The position numbers and the translations under genes were made by a program. Under the pieces are notes generated by a model, which was given only the letters and a program-made list of their open reading frames with translations, was not told the origin of the DNA and made no database searches. This document shows, one piece after another, positions 16,633 through 24,868 of a DNA stretch of 64,000 bases; positions within the stretch are counted from its first letter, which is position 1, and every line of letters begins with the position of its first letter. The DNA comes from Roseomonas mucosa ATCC BAA-692 (lineage in GTDB: Bacteria; Pseudomonadota; Alphaproteobacteria; Acetobacterales; Acetobacteraceae), in contig NZ_JHWD01000001.1 of NCBI RefSeq assembly GCF_000622225.1, forward strand, positions 464,705 through 528,704. The letters run 5' to 3'.

Positions 16633-17727
16633 ATGGGTTTCAACTGCGGCATCGTCGGGCTGCCGAATGTGGGCAAGTCCACGCTCTTCAACGCGCTGAC
16701 GCAGACGGCGGCGGCGCAGGCGGCGAACTATCCCTTCTGCACCATCGAGCCGAATGTGGGGCGGGTGGCGGTGCCGGACCGGCGGCTGGACGAGCTGACG
16801 CGGGTTGGCAAGTCGCAGAAGACGGTGCCGACCAGCCTGGAATTCGTGGACATCGCCGGGCTGGTGCGCGGCGCCTCGCGCGGGGAGGGGCTGGGCAACC
16901 AGTTCCTGGCGAATATCCGCGAGGTGGATGCCATCGTGCATGTGCTGCGCTGCTTCGAGGATGGGGACATCACCCATGTCGAGGGCAGCGTCGATCCGAT
17001 CCGCGATGCGGAGACGGTGGAGACGGAGCTGATGCTGGCCGATCTCGACAGCCTGGAGAAGCGGCTGGGGACGGCGCAGAAGAAGGCGAAGAACGGCGAC
17101 AAGGAGAGCGCGGCCTTCGTGGCGCTGGCCGAGCCGATCGTGGCGGCGCTGACCGAGGGCAAGCCGGCGCGGACGGCGGTGCCGAAGGGGCAGGAAGAGG
17201 CGGCGGCGCGGCTGCAGCTGATGACCACCAAGCCGGTGCTCTATGTCTGCAATGTCGAGGAGGGCTCGGCGGCCACCGGCAATGCGCATTCGGCGCGCGT
17301 CTTCGAGCGGGCCGCCGCCGAGGGGGCCAAGGCGGTCGTGGTCTCGGCCGCGATCGAGGCGGAGATCAGCCAGATGGCGGCCGACGACCGGGCGGAGTTC
17401 CTGGAAAGCCTGGGGCTGGAGGATAGCGGGTTGGACCGCATCATCCGTGCCGGATACGAGCTGCTGGGGCTGATCACCTATTTCACCTGCGGGCCCAAGG
17501 AGGCGCGCGCCTGGACCATCACGCGCGGCACCAAGGCGCCGCAGGCGGCGGCGGTGATCCACAATGACTTCGAGCGCGGCTTCATCGCCTGCGAGACCAT
17601 CGCCTATGAGGACTATGTGGCGCTGGGTGGCGAGCAGGGGGCGAAGGAAGCGGGCAAGATGCGGGTCGAGGGCAAGGAATACGTCGTCAAGGACGGCGAC
17701 GTGCTGCTGTTCCGCTTCAACGTCTGA
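16633..17727 (+). CDS. ychF: YchF/OLA1-family ribosome-associated ATPase
   Basis: 364 aa, the usual length. It is an Obg-related P-loop protein that binds ribosomes and prefers ATP; implicated in translation and stress regulation. G1 is GLPNVGKST, G3 VDIAGLVRGAS, and the C-terminal TGS domain covers ITYFTCGPKEARAWTI onwards, ending in YVVKDGDVLLFRFNV. It normally follows pth directly; here 2.4 kb of other genes and a repeat intervene. Confidence 0.96.
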   Translation: MGFNCGIVGLPNVGKSTLFNALTQTAAAQAANYPFCTIEPNVGRVAVPDRRLDELTRVGKSQKTVPTSLEFVDIAGLVRGASRGEGLGNQFLANIREVDAIVHVLRCFEDGDITHVEGSVDPIRDAETVETELMLADLDSLEKRLGTAQKKAKNGDKESAAFVALAEPIVAALTEGKPARTAVPKGQEEAAARLQLMTTKPVLYVCNVEEGSAATGNAHSARVFERAAAEGAKAVVVSAAIEAEISQMAADDRAEFLESLGLEDSGLDRIIRAGYELLGLITYFTCGPKEARAWTITRGTKAPQAAAVIHNDFERGFIACETIAYEDYVALGGEQGAKEAGKMRVEGKEYVVKDGDVLLFRFNV

Positions 17728-17735
17728 GGGCGGCC

Positions 17736-17835
17736 CCTGGGGAGGGCGTTGCCTTCCCCGGAACCCATCCGGCAGGACCTTGCGGACCCTGCATCCGGCG
17801 AGTGGGTGCGTGCCGATGCCGGATCGCGCCAGGGG
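17736..17835 (-). repeat. Decayed remnant of the dispersed repeat
   Basis: Follows the ychF stop. GCCTTCCCCGGAACCCATCCGGCAGGACC...GGATCGCGCC aligns with the inner end of the reverse-oriented copies (GCCTTTCCCCCGGACCCCCTATCCGCCAGGACG...GGATCGCGCC) but with many changes. The outer modules are absent. The convergent junction matches the placement of the other copies. Confidence 0.55.
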
Positions 17836-17885
17836 GCCGGGAGCAGCCGCCAGGACGGCGCGCCCAGAACCCGGAAGAGCCGGCG

Positions 17886-18632
17886 TCAGACATGGACCTC
17901 GCCATGGGCGAGTTCGCCGCTGTGTTGCGGCGGGCGGAGCGCGGCGTAGATCAGCCAGGCATAGAAGAGCGTGACGCCGGCCAGCACCGACCAGCCGGGG
18001 AAGGGGCCCAGGGACAGGCCGAGCAGCAGGTCCGGGAGGCTTTGATGCGCGGCGGCCGCGCGTTCGTCGTGCTGGAGGGATGCGGTGGAGATCTTGATGA
18101 TCCAGGCCAGCAGCAGGACCAGGAACATCCAGATGTAGTTGCGCCGCAGGCGTCGCGAGAAGGCGGCCGGCAGGCCGATCAGGAAGTTCGGGTGGCGCAG
18201 GTCCTCGGCCAGGAGGGCGGCCCAGTTGGGCCCCTCGGCCGGTGCGGGATCCGGTGCGGGATCGGGCCGCGGGGACAGGACCTGGGCGAAGTAGTGGCGC
18301 TCCATCTGGCGCACGCGGGCGCGGTACACGTCGAAGAAGCGGTAGCGGCGGGCCTCGATGACGAGGAGGAGCAGCACCAGCAGCATGGCGAAGAGCAGCA
18401 CGCCGTGATGCGCGCTGGGCGTGGAGAGCGAGACCGAGAGCATGCCGGCCACCACGGTGATGGCCCAGTTGGTGGTGCGGTCGATGCGGTCGCGCCAGCC
18501 GGCCATGCGGCCCATCTCGGCGCGATGGAAGTGCGCCAGGGTGTTGATGAACTCGGCGCCGGTGGCGGGCAGGGGCGGCGCGAAGGGGGGCGGGGCGGGG
18601 GCCATGGGGCGCGCCGGATGGGTGACGCTCAT
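17886..18632 (-). CDS. DUF2270 membrane protein
   Basis: 248 aa from the ATG at 18632 with GGGAAGG upstream. The family has no known function. Seen: a soluble N-terminal region with FINTLAHFHRAEMGRMAGWR, then about four hydrophobic segments (TTNWAITVVAGMLSVSL; GVLLFAMLLVLLLLVI; YIWMFLVLLLAWII; VLAGVTLFYAWLIYAAL). It stands alone, leftward, convergent with ychF. The 238-base gap 18633-18870 shows no feature. Confidence 0.8.
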   Translation of the reverse strand: MSVTHPARPMAPAPPPFAPPLPATGAEFINTLAHFHRAEMGRMAGWRDRIDRTTNWAITVVAGMLSVSLSTPSAHHGVLLFAMLLVLLLLVIEARRYRFFDVYRARVRQMERHYFAQVLSPRPDPAPDPAPAEGPNWAALLAEDLRHPNFLIGLPAAFSRRLRRNYIWMFLVLLLAWIIKISTASLQHDERAAAAHQSLPDLLLGLSLGPFPGWSVLAGVTLFYAWLIYAALRPPQHSGELAHGEVHV

Positions 18633-18870
18633 CGTGTTCTGCCTTCCCTGGACGTCCTGCGGAACCGCTCCGGCGCCCGGGTGGGCTCCGGGGGTTCGGT
18701 GCCGTTCTGAACTCCCTGCCGGTCCGCCTGTTGCGGCGGTGGCGGCATGGGGGAGGGTGCGCCTGCCCGCGGCGGAGGACAATGAGGCCCATGGGGTGGA
18801 CGCGCGGGATTGGCGGCGATCCGCCATGGCGGGCCGTGCTCCCGGCGAATGACGGGCGCGCGGCCCGTGG

Positions 18871-20358
18871 TCAGGCCGGCAGGCGGATGCGGGCGCGGAG
18901 GCCGCCGAGGGGGCTGTCCTCCAGGATCACGTCGCCGCCATGGGCGCGGGCGATGTCGCGGGCGATGGCGAGGCCCAGGCCGGTGCTGCTGCCGGACAGG
19001 GTGGCGAAGGGCTTAAAGGCTTCCTCGCGCTGTTCGGGCGGGATGCCGGGGCCGTCGTCGTCCACGATCACCTGTGCCCAGAGCTCGTCCACGCGCTCCA
19101 CCGTCAGGGTGATGCGGCCGGCATGCTTGCGGGCGTTGTCGGTGAGGTTGGCGAGGCAGCGGCGCAGCGCGTCGCCGCGTGCCGGAAGGACCAGGGTTTC
19201 CGGGGCGTGCAGGGCGACGGCGGCGCCGTCGCGGCGGGCCCGGGCGGCGACGTTCTGCGCCAGCTCGACGAGGTCCACCGGGCCGGGCTTGCCCTCCACC
19301 TCGCCGCGCGCGAAGGCGAGATAGCCGGCGACCATGCGCTCCATCTCCTCCACGTCCTGGGTGAGGTCGGCGATGTCCTGCTCGAAGCCCGGATCGTCCG
19401 GTGGGACGGGCAGCATGGCGAGCGCCAGGCGCATGCGGGTGAGGGGGGTGCGCAGGTCGTGGCTGATGCCGGCCAGCATGTCGGTGCGCTGGGCGACGAA
19501 GCGGCGGATGCGGGCGTGCATGCGGTTGAAGGCCGCCGCCGCCTGGCGGACCTCGGTGGCGCCCTCGGGCTTCACCGGGCCCTGGTCGCGGCCCATGCCG
19601 AAGGCCTCCGCCGCCGCGGCGAGGCGGCGCAGGGCGCGGACCTGGTTCTTCATGAACAGGGCGGCGATCAGGAAGAGCAGGGCCGAGGCGCCGACCAGCC
19701 AGATGACGAAGAGGTAGAGCGTGCCGGTGAAGAGGCGCTTGCGGGGGGCCTCCACATGCAGCACGCCGTCGGGGAGCTGGACGCGGACGACGATGCTGCG
19801 CGGGTCGCTCTGCCAATCGGCGTCGAAGCGCAGGAGCAGGCGTTCGCGCAGGGCATTCTGCAGGTCCTCCTCCAGCGGCAGCAGGGGCAGGGAGGCGGAG
19901 CGGGGCTGATCGCGGCCGGAGAGGATGGCGCCGGGCTCGAAGGCCATGGAGAGGTCGAGGCGCCAGGCGGCCTCGCGGAAGATCCAGCTGGTGTCGGAAC
20001 CGGGCGGAGCGTGCTGCAGCATCTCGACCACCATGCCGATCTCGCCCGCCATGCCGGCGGCGAGGCGGCGGGAGATGACGTCGAGATGGTTGCCGTAGAA
20101 GAGTTGCAGGGCGATGCCCTGGAGCACCAGCATCGGCACCAGCACGATCAGCAGGGCGCGGCCGAGCAGGCCGCGCGGGACCAGGGCATGCATCCAGCGC
20201 CGCAGCCGCCCCATCGGCGCGGGGCGGCCGCGGCGTGGGGCGGCGGGCGTGGCGGGGAGGCTGGCGGGGTCGGCCTCGCCACGGCGGAGCTCGGCGAGGC
20301 CGACGCTGTGGGCGGGAAGGGCGGAGGCCGGGGAGGCCGGATGGGGGGCGTCGGCCAT
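18871..20358 (-). CDS. Sensor histidine kinase, EnvZ-like, probable partner of the PetR-type regulator
   Basis: 495 aa from the ATG at 20358. Order: a Pro/Ala-rich cytosolic N-terminus (1-60), helix TM1 (about 65-88), a periplasmic sensor of about 120 residues, TM2 (about 211-235), HAMP (236-288), the phospho-accepting His300 in GISHDLRTPLTRMRLA, and an ATPase domain with N box (LTDNARKHA), G1 (DDDGPGIPP) and G2 (STGLGLAIARD). The OmpR-type regulator at 22349 has no kinase of its own, so the two are inferred to pair, with ilvE between. The 290-base gap to ilvE (20359-20648) has no gene. Confidence 0.9.
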   Translation of the reverse strand: MADAPHPASPASALPAHSVGLAELRRGEADPASLPATPAAPRRGRPAPMGRLRRWMHALVPRGLLGRALLIVLVPMLVLQGIALQLFYGNHLDVISRRLAAGMAGEIGMVVEMLQHAPPGSDTSWIFREAAWRLDLSMAFEPGAILSGRDQPRSASLPLLPLEEDLQNALRERLLLRFDADWQSDPRSIVVRVQLPDGVLHVEAPRKRLFTGTLYLFVIWLVGASALLFLIAALFMKNQVRALRRLAAAAEAFGMGRDQGPVKPEGATEVRQAAAAFNRMHARIRRFVAQRTDMLAGISHDLRTPLTRMRLALAMLPVPPDDPGFEQDIADLTQDVEEMERMVAGYLAFARGEVEGKPGPVDLVELAQNVAARARRDGAAVALHAPETLVLPARGDALRRCLANLTDNARKHAGRITLTVERVDELWAQVIVDDDGPGIPPEQREEAFKPFATLSGSSTGLGLAIARDIARAHGGDVILEDSPLGGLRARIRLPA

Positions 20359-20648
20359 GTCTGCTGTCCCTCCGCGAGATGGTCCTGATGTCCCGGTTTC
20401 CGGGACCCCGCGGCAGGCGGGCGCCGGCCGCGGGCCCGGACAGGGGCGGACCCTGGACAGGAGGAAGGGCGGCCCGGGGCGATCCTGTCCTGGCAGGCAG
20501 CACAGCAGATAGCACAGCCGGAGCCTGCCTGCGTAGGCCGCCGCCTGCCTCCCCCGCGGCATTCCGGAGCGGATCGCCACGGGGCGGCACCGTCCGCGGC
20601 ATGGGCCGCGTGGCCCTGGCGAGGCGGCAGGCGTTCCCGAAGGGGCGG

Positions 20649-21548
20649 TCAGGCCGCCAGGCGGTGGACTTCCTCCGGGGACATGCGGACCAGCTTCTCG
20701 TAGTCGGACAGCAGGGTCTCGGTGATCTGGCCCGGGGTGTAGGCGTATTCGCCGATGGCGCGGACGGGCGTCACCTCGGCGGCGGTGCCGGCCAGGAAGA
20801 CCTCGGTGGCCTTCGGCAGCTCCTCGGCGCGGATGGTGCGCTCCACCACCTTCATCTGGCGGTTCCGGGCGAGGCGCATCACGGTGCGGCGGGTGATGCC
20901 GTCCAGGAAGCAGATGGGGGTGGGGGTGTGCAGCTCTCCGTCGAAGACGAAGAAGGCATTGGCGCCGGTCGCCTCGGCCACGTCGCCCTTGAAGTCGAGC
21001 ATCATGGCGTCGTCGAAGCCCTCGGCCTCCGCCGCGTGCTTGGAGAGGGTGCCGATCATGTAGAGGCCGGAGGCCTTGGAGGCGGTAGGGGCCGTGTCGG
21101 GGGCCGGGCGGCGCCACCTGGCCATGCCGAGGCGGACGCCCTTCATGCGGTTCTCGCCGAACAGGTTGGGCCAGCCCCAGCAGGCGATGGCGAGGTGGAT
21201 CTTCGTCCGCTGGGCGGAGACGGCCAGCATTTCCGAGCCGCGCCAGGCGACCGGACGGACATAGGCATCCGTGTGGCCGTTGCGGCGCACGGTCTCGATC
21301 GAGGCGGCGTCGATCTCGTCGGCCGTGAAGGGAATCTCGAAGCCCAGGAGGCGGCCGGACCGGATCAGGCGCTCGGTGTGCTCGCGCAGCTTGAAGATGT
21401 TTCCGGCATAGCAGCGCTCGCCCTCGAAGATGCCGGAGGCATAATGCAGGCCGTGGGTCAGGACATGCAGCTTCGCCTCGCGCCAGGGGAGGAACTCGCC
21501 ATCCATCCAGATCCAGCCGTCGCGGTCATCGAAAGGCAGCAGGGACAT
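20649..21548 (-). CDS. ilvE: Branched-chain amino acid aminotransferase
   Basis: 299 aa, fold-type IV PLP enzyme that transfers amino groups between Ile/Leu/Val and 2-oxoglutarate. The PLP Lys is Lys158 in TASKASGLYM; also visible are THGLHYASGIFEGERCY and the phosphate-binding region FLDGITRRTVMRL. Length and motifs match IlvE rather than D-amino acid transaminase. It is divergent from the MarR-type gene and has its own promoter (21601-21630). Confidence 0.95.
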   Translation of the reverse strand: MSLLPFDDRDGWIWMDGEFLPWREAKLHVLTHGLHYASGIFEGERCYAGNIFKLREHTERLIRSGRLLGFEIPFTADEIDAASIETVRRNGHTDAYVRPVAWRGSEMLAVSAQRTKIHLAIACWGWPNLFGENRMKGVRLGMARWRRPAPDTAPTASKASGLYMIGTLSKHAAEAEGFDDAMMLDFKGDVAEATGANAFFVFDGELHTPTPICFLDGITRRTVMRLARNRQMKVVERTIRAEELPKATEVFLAGTAAEVTPVRAIGEYAYTPGQITETLLSDYEKLVRMSPEEVHRLAA

Positions 21549-21600
21549 GTTTGGAACCTTCGCGCCATGGTTTGAGAAATAAAATTGCGTTACGAGGCTG

Positions 21601-21630
21601 AAACTAGACCTTTGCTTCGATTTGTGTCAA
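21601..21630 (-). promoter_or_regulatory. Promoter of ilvE
   Basis: On the minus strand, TTGACA, 18 bases, TAGTTT, with the -10 ending 52 bases before the ilvE ATG. The segment is AT-rich compared with its surroundings and is shared with the divergent petP-like gene, whose product could regulate both. Confidence 0.55.
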
Positions 21631-21653
21631 TAAACCTGACCCAACATGGAGTC

Positions 21654-22352
21654 ATGCCCGCCATGCCCGACGGGCTTCCCGGAGGACATCCCGCCGTGAA
21701 GGAGAAGACGCCCGTCTCCGCCGGCCGCGAGCACCTCTTCCTGCGCGAAGAGGAGCTGCGCGCGGCGCAGGACCTGCTGTTCTTCGGCTACCGCGACTTC
21801 ACCGCGGGGGCCGATGCCATGCTGGCGGAGATCGGGCTGGGCCGCGCGCATCATCGCGTGCTGCATTTCGTCGGCCGCCGGCCCGGGCTGACGGTGGGCG
21901 AGCTGCTCGCCATTCTGGACATCACCAAGCAGTCGCTGGGCCGCGTCCTCACCCCGCTGGTGGAGGGCGGCTATGTCGAGCAGGCGACAGGCCGGGCCGA
22001 CCGGCGGCAGCGGCTGCTGAGCCTGACGGAAGCGGGGCGGGCGCTGGAGCGGCGACTCTTCGAGCGGCAGCGGGAGACGGTGATCCGGGCCTATCGCGAG
22101 GCCGGCCCGGCCGCGGTGGACGGGTTCCGGCGCGTCATGCAGGGGCTGATGGCCCCGGCCACGCGTGGCCTGGTCGAGCGGGTCGCCACGGGCATGGCCG
22201 AGCCGCCGGGGGCGGGCGGGATGCGCGGGGGAGGTCCGGGGCTGCCCGGTGGCGCGGCCCGGCCGCCAGTGGGGGCTGCCGGGAGGGCGCCCGGGGCGAC
22301 GGCCGCGCCAGCCGGCGCGCTGCCCGGGGAACATCCGGGGACGCGGCGATGA
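21654..22352 (+). CDS. petP: MarR-family regulator (PetP-like)
   Basis: 232 aa if started at the ATG at 21654; ATG 21663 or GTG 21696 are alternatives. The winged-helix MarR domain covers about 45-165: RAHHRVLHFVGRRPGLTVGEL, LDITKQSLGRVLTPLVEGGY and the wing ATGRADRRQRLLSLTEAG. The last 50 residues are Gly/Pro/Ala-rich and probably disordered. The gene overlaps the OmpR-type regulator by ATGA; this MarR-OmpR pair corresponds to PetP-PetR of Rhodobacter, needed there for cytochrome bc1 expression. The name rests on pairing and domain type only. Confidence 0.78.
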   Translation: MPAMPDGLPGGHPAVKEKTPVSAGREHLFLREEELRAAQDLLFFGYRDFTAGADAMLAEIGLGRAHHRVLHFVGRRPGLTVGELLAILDITKQSLGRVLTPLVEGGYVEQATGRADRRQRLLSLTEAGRALERRLFERQRETVIRAYREAGPAAVDGFRRVMQGLMAPATRGLVERVATGMAEPPGAGGMRGGGPGLPGGAARPPVGAAGRAPGATAAPAGALPGEHPGTRR

Positions 22353-23047
22353 GCGAGCTGCCGCATCTGCTGGTGGTGGATGACGATCCGCGCCTGCGCT
22401 CCCTGTTGCAGCGCTTCCTGGCCGAGCAGGGATTCCGCGTCTCGGTGGCGGGGGATGCGGCGGCGGCGCGGCAGGCGCTGGGCGCCATGGCCTTCGACAT
22501 GATCGTGCTGGACGTGATGATGCCGGGGGAGACGGGGCTGGAGCTGGTGGAGTCGCTGCGCCGGGGCGGGCAGGAGGTGCCGGTGCTGATGCTCACCGCC
22601 GCCGGGTCGCCGGACGACCGGGTGGCGGGGTTCGAGCACGGGGCGGACGACTACCTGGCCAAGCCCTTCGACCCGCGCGAGCTGGTGCAGCGGGCCAAGG
22701 CCATCCTGCGGCGCGTCGCGGTGCCGCCGCCGGCGGCGCAGTCGCTCGGGCCGGTGCAGCTCGGGTCGCGCTGGTTCGATCCGGAGCGGGGCGAGCTGCG
22801 GGGGGCCGAGGGAGCGATGCGGCTGACCGGGGGGGAGGCGGCGCTGCTGACCGCGCTGGCGGCGCGGGCCGGGGAGGTGCTGTCGCGCGAGGAGATCGCG
22901 GTGGCGCTGGGCACGCCGGATGCCGGGGAGCGGGCGGTGGATGTGCAGGTGACGCGGCTGCGGCGGAAGATCGAGCCGGACCCGCGCGAGCCGCGCTTCC
23001 TGCAGACGGTGCGGCACCGGGGCTATGTGCTGCGGCCGGGGAGTTAG
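22349..23047 (+). CDS. petR: OmpR-family response regulator (PetR-like)
   Basis: 232 aa. Receiver domain: acidic pocket D11-D12-D13 region, phospho-acceptor Asp55 (IVLDVMMPG), Thr83 and Lys105 (YLAKPF). DNA-binding winged helix from about 140, ending in VDVQVTRLRRKIEPDPREPR and VRHRGYVLRPG. It is coupled to the MarR-type gene. No kinase follows it; the kinase at 18871 is the nearest candidate. Confidence 0.87.
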   Translation: MSELPHLLVVDDDPRLRSLLQRFLAEQGFRVSVAGDAAAARQALGAMAFDMIVLDVMMPGETGLELVESLRRGGQEVPVLMLTAAGSPDDRVAGFEHGADDYLAKPFDPRELVQRAKAILRRVAVPPPAAQSLGPVQLGSRWFDPERGELRGAEGAMRLTGGEAALLTALAARAGEVLSREEIAVALGTPDAGERAVDVQVTRLRRKIEPDPREPRFLQTVRHRGYVLRPGS

Positions 23048-23086
23048 CGGCCCGGTCCGTTCGTGCCGCGGGGCGGGGGCGGCGCC

Positions 23087-23179
23087 TCAGCCCCGGTGGC
23101 GGAGCTTCTGCGCCGTCAGGGACACGGCTGCCAGGCCCAGAACCGGGATCGCGAGCAGCAGGATGTCGGTCCAGCTCAT
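23087..23179 (-). CDS. 30-residue single-helix membrane peptide, coupled to the gene before it
   Basis: The ATG at 23179 overlaps the stop of the upstream 82-aa gene (ATGA), with AAGGA just before it. The peptide is MSWTDILLLAIPVLGLAAVS followed by the basic tail LTAQKLRHRG. One transmembrane helix is obvious. Overlap with a real gene, a ribosome site and a sensible topology support expression. Function unknown; a partner of the adjacent two-helix protein is the natural guess. Confidence 0.6.
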   Translation of the reverse strand: MSWTDILLLAIPVLGLAAVSLTAQKLRHRG

Positions 23180-23424
23180 TCCTTCAGGTCCTCCAGCAGG
23201 CGCCTTGCCTGGATATGTAGGCCGATCCCCGCGGCAAGGAAGAGGGCGCTTCCCAGCACGGCCAGGATGCCACCTTTCGGCATGGCCGTGCCATAGAGAG
23301 TTGCGGCCAGGGGGGCGACGATGCCCACCAGGACCGTGCCGCTGGCCACCGCGTTCAGCCAGGTGGCGGTCAGCTTGACCCGCTCGTTATGGGCCAGCTT
23401 GTTCGGCCCGGGTGGGAGGCCCAT
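23176..23424 (-). CDS. Small two-helix membrane protein of unknown function
   Basis: 82 aa. N-terminal LAHNERVKLTATWLNAVASGTVLVGIVAPLA and GILAVLGSALFLAAGIGLHI form two hydrophobic segments, followed by an acidic/basic C-terminus. Similar short proteins with the N-E-R-x-K-L-T-A-x-x-L-N start are common in Rhodospirillales, but I know no function. It forms a two-gene unit with the 30-residue peptide and is convergent with petR. Confidence 0.65.
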   Translation of the reverse strand: MGLPPGPNKLAHNERVKLTATWLNAVASGTVLVGIVAPLAATLYGTAMPKGGILAVLGSALFLAAGIGLHIQARRLLEDLKE

Positions 23425-23535
23425 GGAGATTCCTCGGGAGGTTTCCTTGTTGGCGGGGAATGCGCGCCTCCGCCCGGTTCCCGCGCCGTGGTGTACGCCC
23501 CCGTGCCCGGCCGCCGTGCCGCGGGGGTGGCGGGG

Positions 23536-24717
23536 TCAGCCGAGTTCCTGTTCCACCAGCGTGGCGAGGTAGCCGGCACCGAAGGGCAGCAGGTCGTCGT
23601 TGAAGTCGTAGAGCGGGTTGTGGACGGGCGTGCCGCCGCGCTCGCCGTCCCTTTGGCCGAACATCAGGTAGGCGCCGGGGACGCGTTCCAGCAGGAAGGC
23701 GAAATCCTCGCCGGCCAGGAGCGGGTGGCCGTCGCGGTGGACCTGGCCTTCGCCCAGGATGGCGGTGGCGGCCTGGGCGGCGCGGTCGGTCTCGCCGGGG
23801 GTGTTGATGGTGGGCGGATAGGCGCGGCGGTAGTCGATCTCCGCCTTGCCGCCCTGGGCCTCGGCGGTGAGGGTGACGGCGCGGCGGAAGAGGGTCTCGA
23901 CGCGGTCGCGGATCTCGGGCTTCAGCGTGCGGACGGAGCCGCGCAGCTCGATGCTTTCCGGAAGCACGATGTCGGAGGTGCCGCCATGGATCTGGCCGAT
24001 GCTGACGATGGCGGATTCCAGCGCGTCCACCTGCCGCGAGGGGATGGCGTTGAGCGCGTTGATCACCTGCGCGGCCATGGCCACGGTGTCGATGCCCTGC
24101 TGCGGATGCGCGCCATGGGCGGAGCGGCCGCGCAGCACGATGCTGAAATAGTCGATGGCGGCGAGCGCCGTGCCGGTGAGGGCCTGGGCGGTGCCGAGCG
24201 GCCGGTCGGGGCTGTTGTGGATGCCGTAGACGGCGTCGCAGGGGAAGCGTTCCAGCAACCCGTCGTCGAGCATGGCCTTGGCGCCGGCCAAGCCTTCCTC
24301 GGCGGGCTGGAAGATCAGGTGGACGGTGCCGGAGAAGTTGCCGGTCTCGGCCAGGTACTTCGCCGCGCCGAGCAGCATGGTGGTGTGGCCGTCGTGGCCG
24401 CAGGCATGCATGCGGCCGGGATTTTGCGAGCGGTGGGCGAAGCCGTTGGCCTCCTCCATCGGCAGGGCGTCCATGTCGGCGCGCAGGCCGATGGCGCGGT
24501 TGCCGCCGGCACCCGACTTGCGGCCGCGCAGCACGCCGACGACGCCCGTCTTGCCGATGCCGCGATGCACCTCGATGCCCCATTCGGCGAGCTTCCGCGC
24601 GACGATGTCGCTGGTGCGGTGCTCCTCGAAGCCGATCTCCGGATGCGCGTGGAAGTCGCGGCGCCATTCGGTCATCTCGGGCTGCAGCGCGGCCAGGGCT
24701 TCGCGGGGCGAGGTCAT
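23536..24717 (-). CDS. M20 family amidohydrolase (hippurate hydrolase-like)
   Basis: 393 aa from the ATG at 24717 with AAGGAG upstream. Metal-dependent amidase/aminoacylase of the HipO/IAA-amino acid hydrolase group. Seen: WRRDFHAHPEIGFEE, the metal/catalytic motif HACGHDGHTTMLLGAA, FQPAEEGLAGAKAM with the catalytic Glu pair, YGIHNSP, and the dimerisation insert GRSAHGAHPQQGID. It removes acyl groups from amino acids or related amides; the exact substrate is unknown. Confidence 0.9.
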   Translation of the reverse strand: MTSPREALAALQPEMTEWRRDFHAHPEIGFEEHRTSDIVARKLAEWGIEVHRGIGKTGVVGVLRGRKSGAGGNRAIGLRADMDALPMEEANGFAHRSQNPGRMHACGHDGHTTMLLGAAKYLAETGNFSGTVHLIFQPAEEGLAGAKAMLDDGLLERFPCDAVYGIHNSPDRPLGTAQALTGTALAAIDYFSIVLRGRSAHGAHPQQGIDTVAMAAQVINALNAIPSRQVDALESAIVSIGQIHGGTSDIVLPESIELRGSVRTLKPEIRDRVETLFRRAVTLTAEAQGGKAEIDYRRAYPPTINTPGETDRAAQAATAILGEGQVHRDGHPLLAGEDFAFLLERVPGAYLMFGQRDGERGGTPVHNPLYDFNDDLLPFGAGYLATLVEQELG

Positions 24718-24796
24718 GCGGGGGGACTCCTTCGGGTCTGTCTGCCGAATGGGACGGGTTTCGCGGTGGGGCGTCAATCCGTGGGCGGGGGGCGTG

Positions 24797-24845
24797 GCCA
24801 AGGGGAAAGGCAGCGCCTTTCACCCCGGGGACGGCGCAACGCCAG
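24797..24845 (-). terminator. Solitary repeat-type hairpin after the glycosyltransferase-like gene
   Basis: GGGGAAAGGCAGCGCCTTTCACCCC followed by CGGGGACGGCGCAACGCCAG matches only the end module of the dispersed repeat (compare 16424-16465). It sits about 25 bases past the gene stop, so it may serve as a terminator. The rest of 24718-24868 is the amidohydrolase leader. Confidence 0.5.
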
Positions 24846-24868
24846 CCATGACGCGCGGCCCGGCGGGA

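Noticed and set aside
15631..18792. Open frame of over 1,000 codons on the minus strand
   Set aside because: It is antisense to arsC and ychF and runs through two repeats; composition is Arg/Pro/His/Ala-rich without any domain. GC-rich codons leave few stops, so long empty frames are expected.
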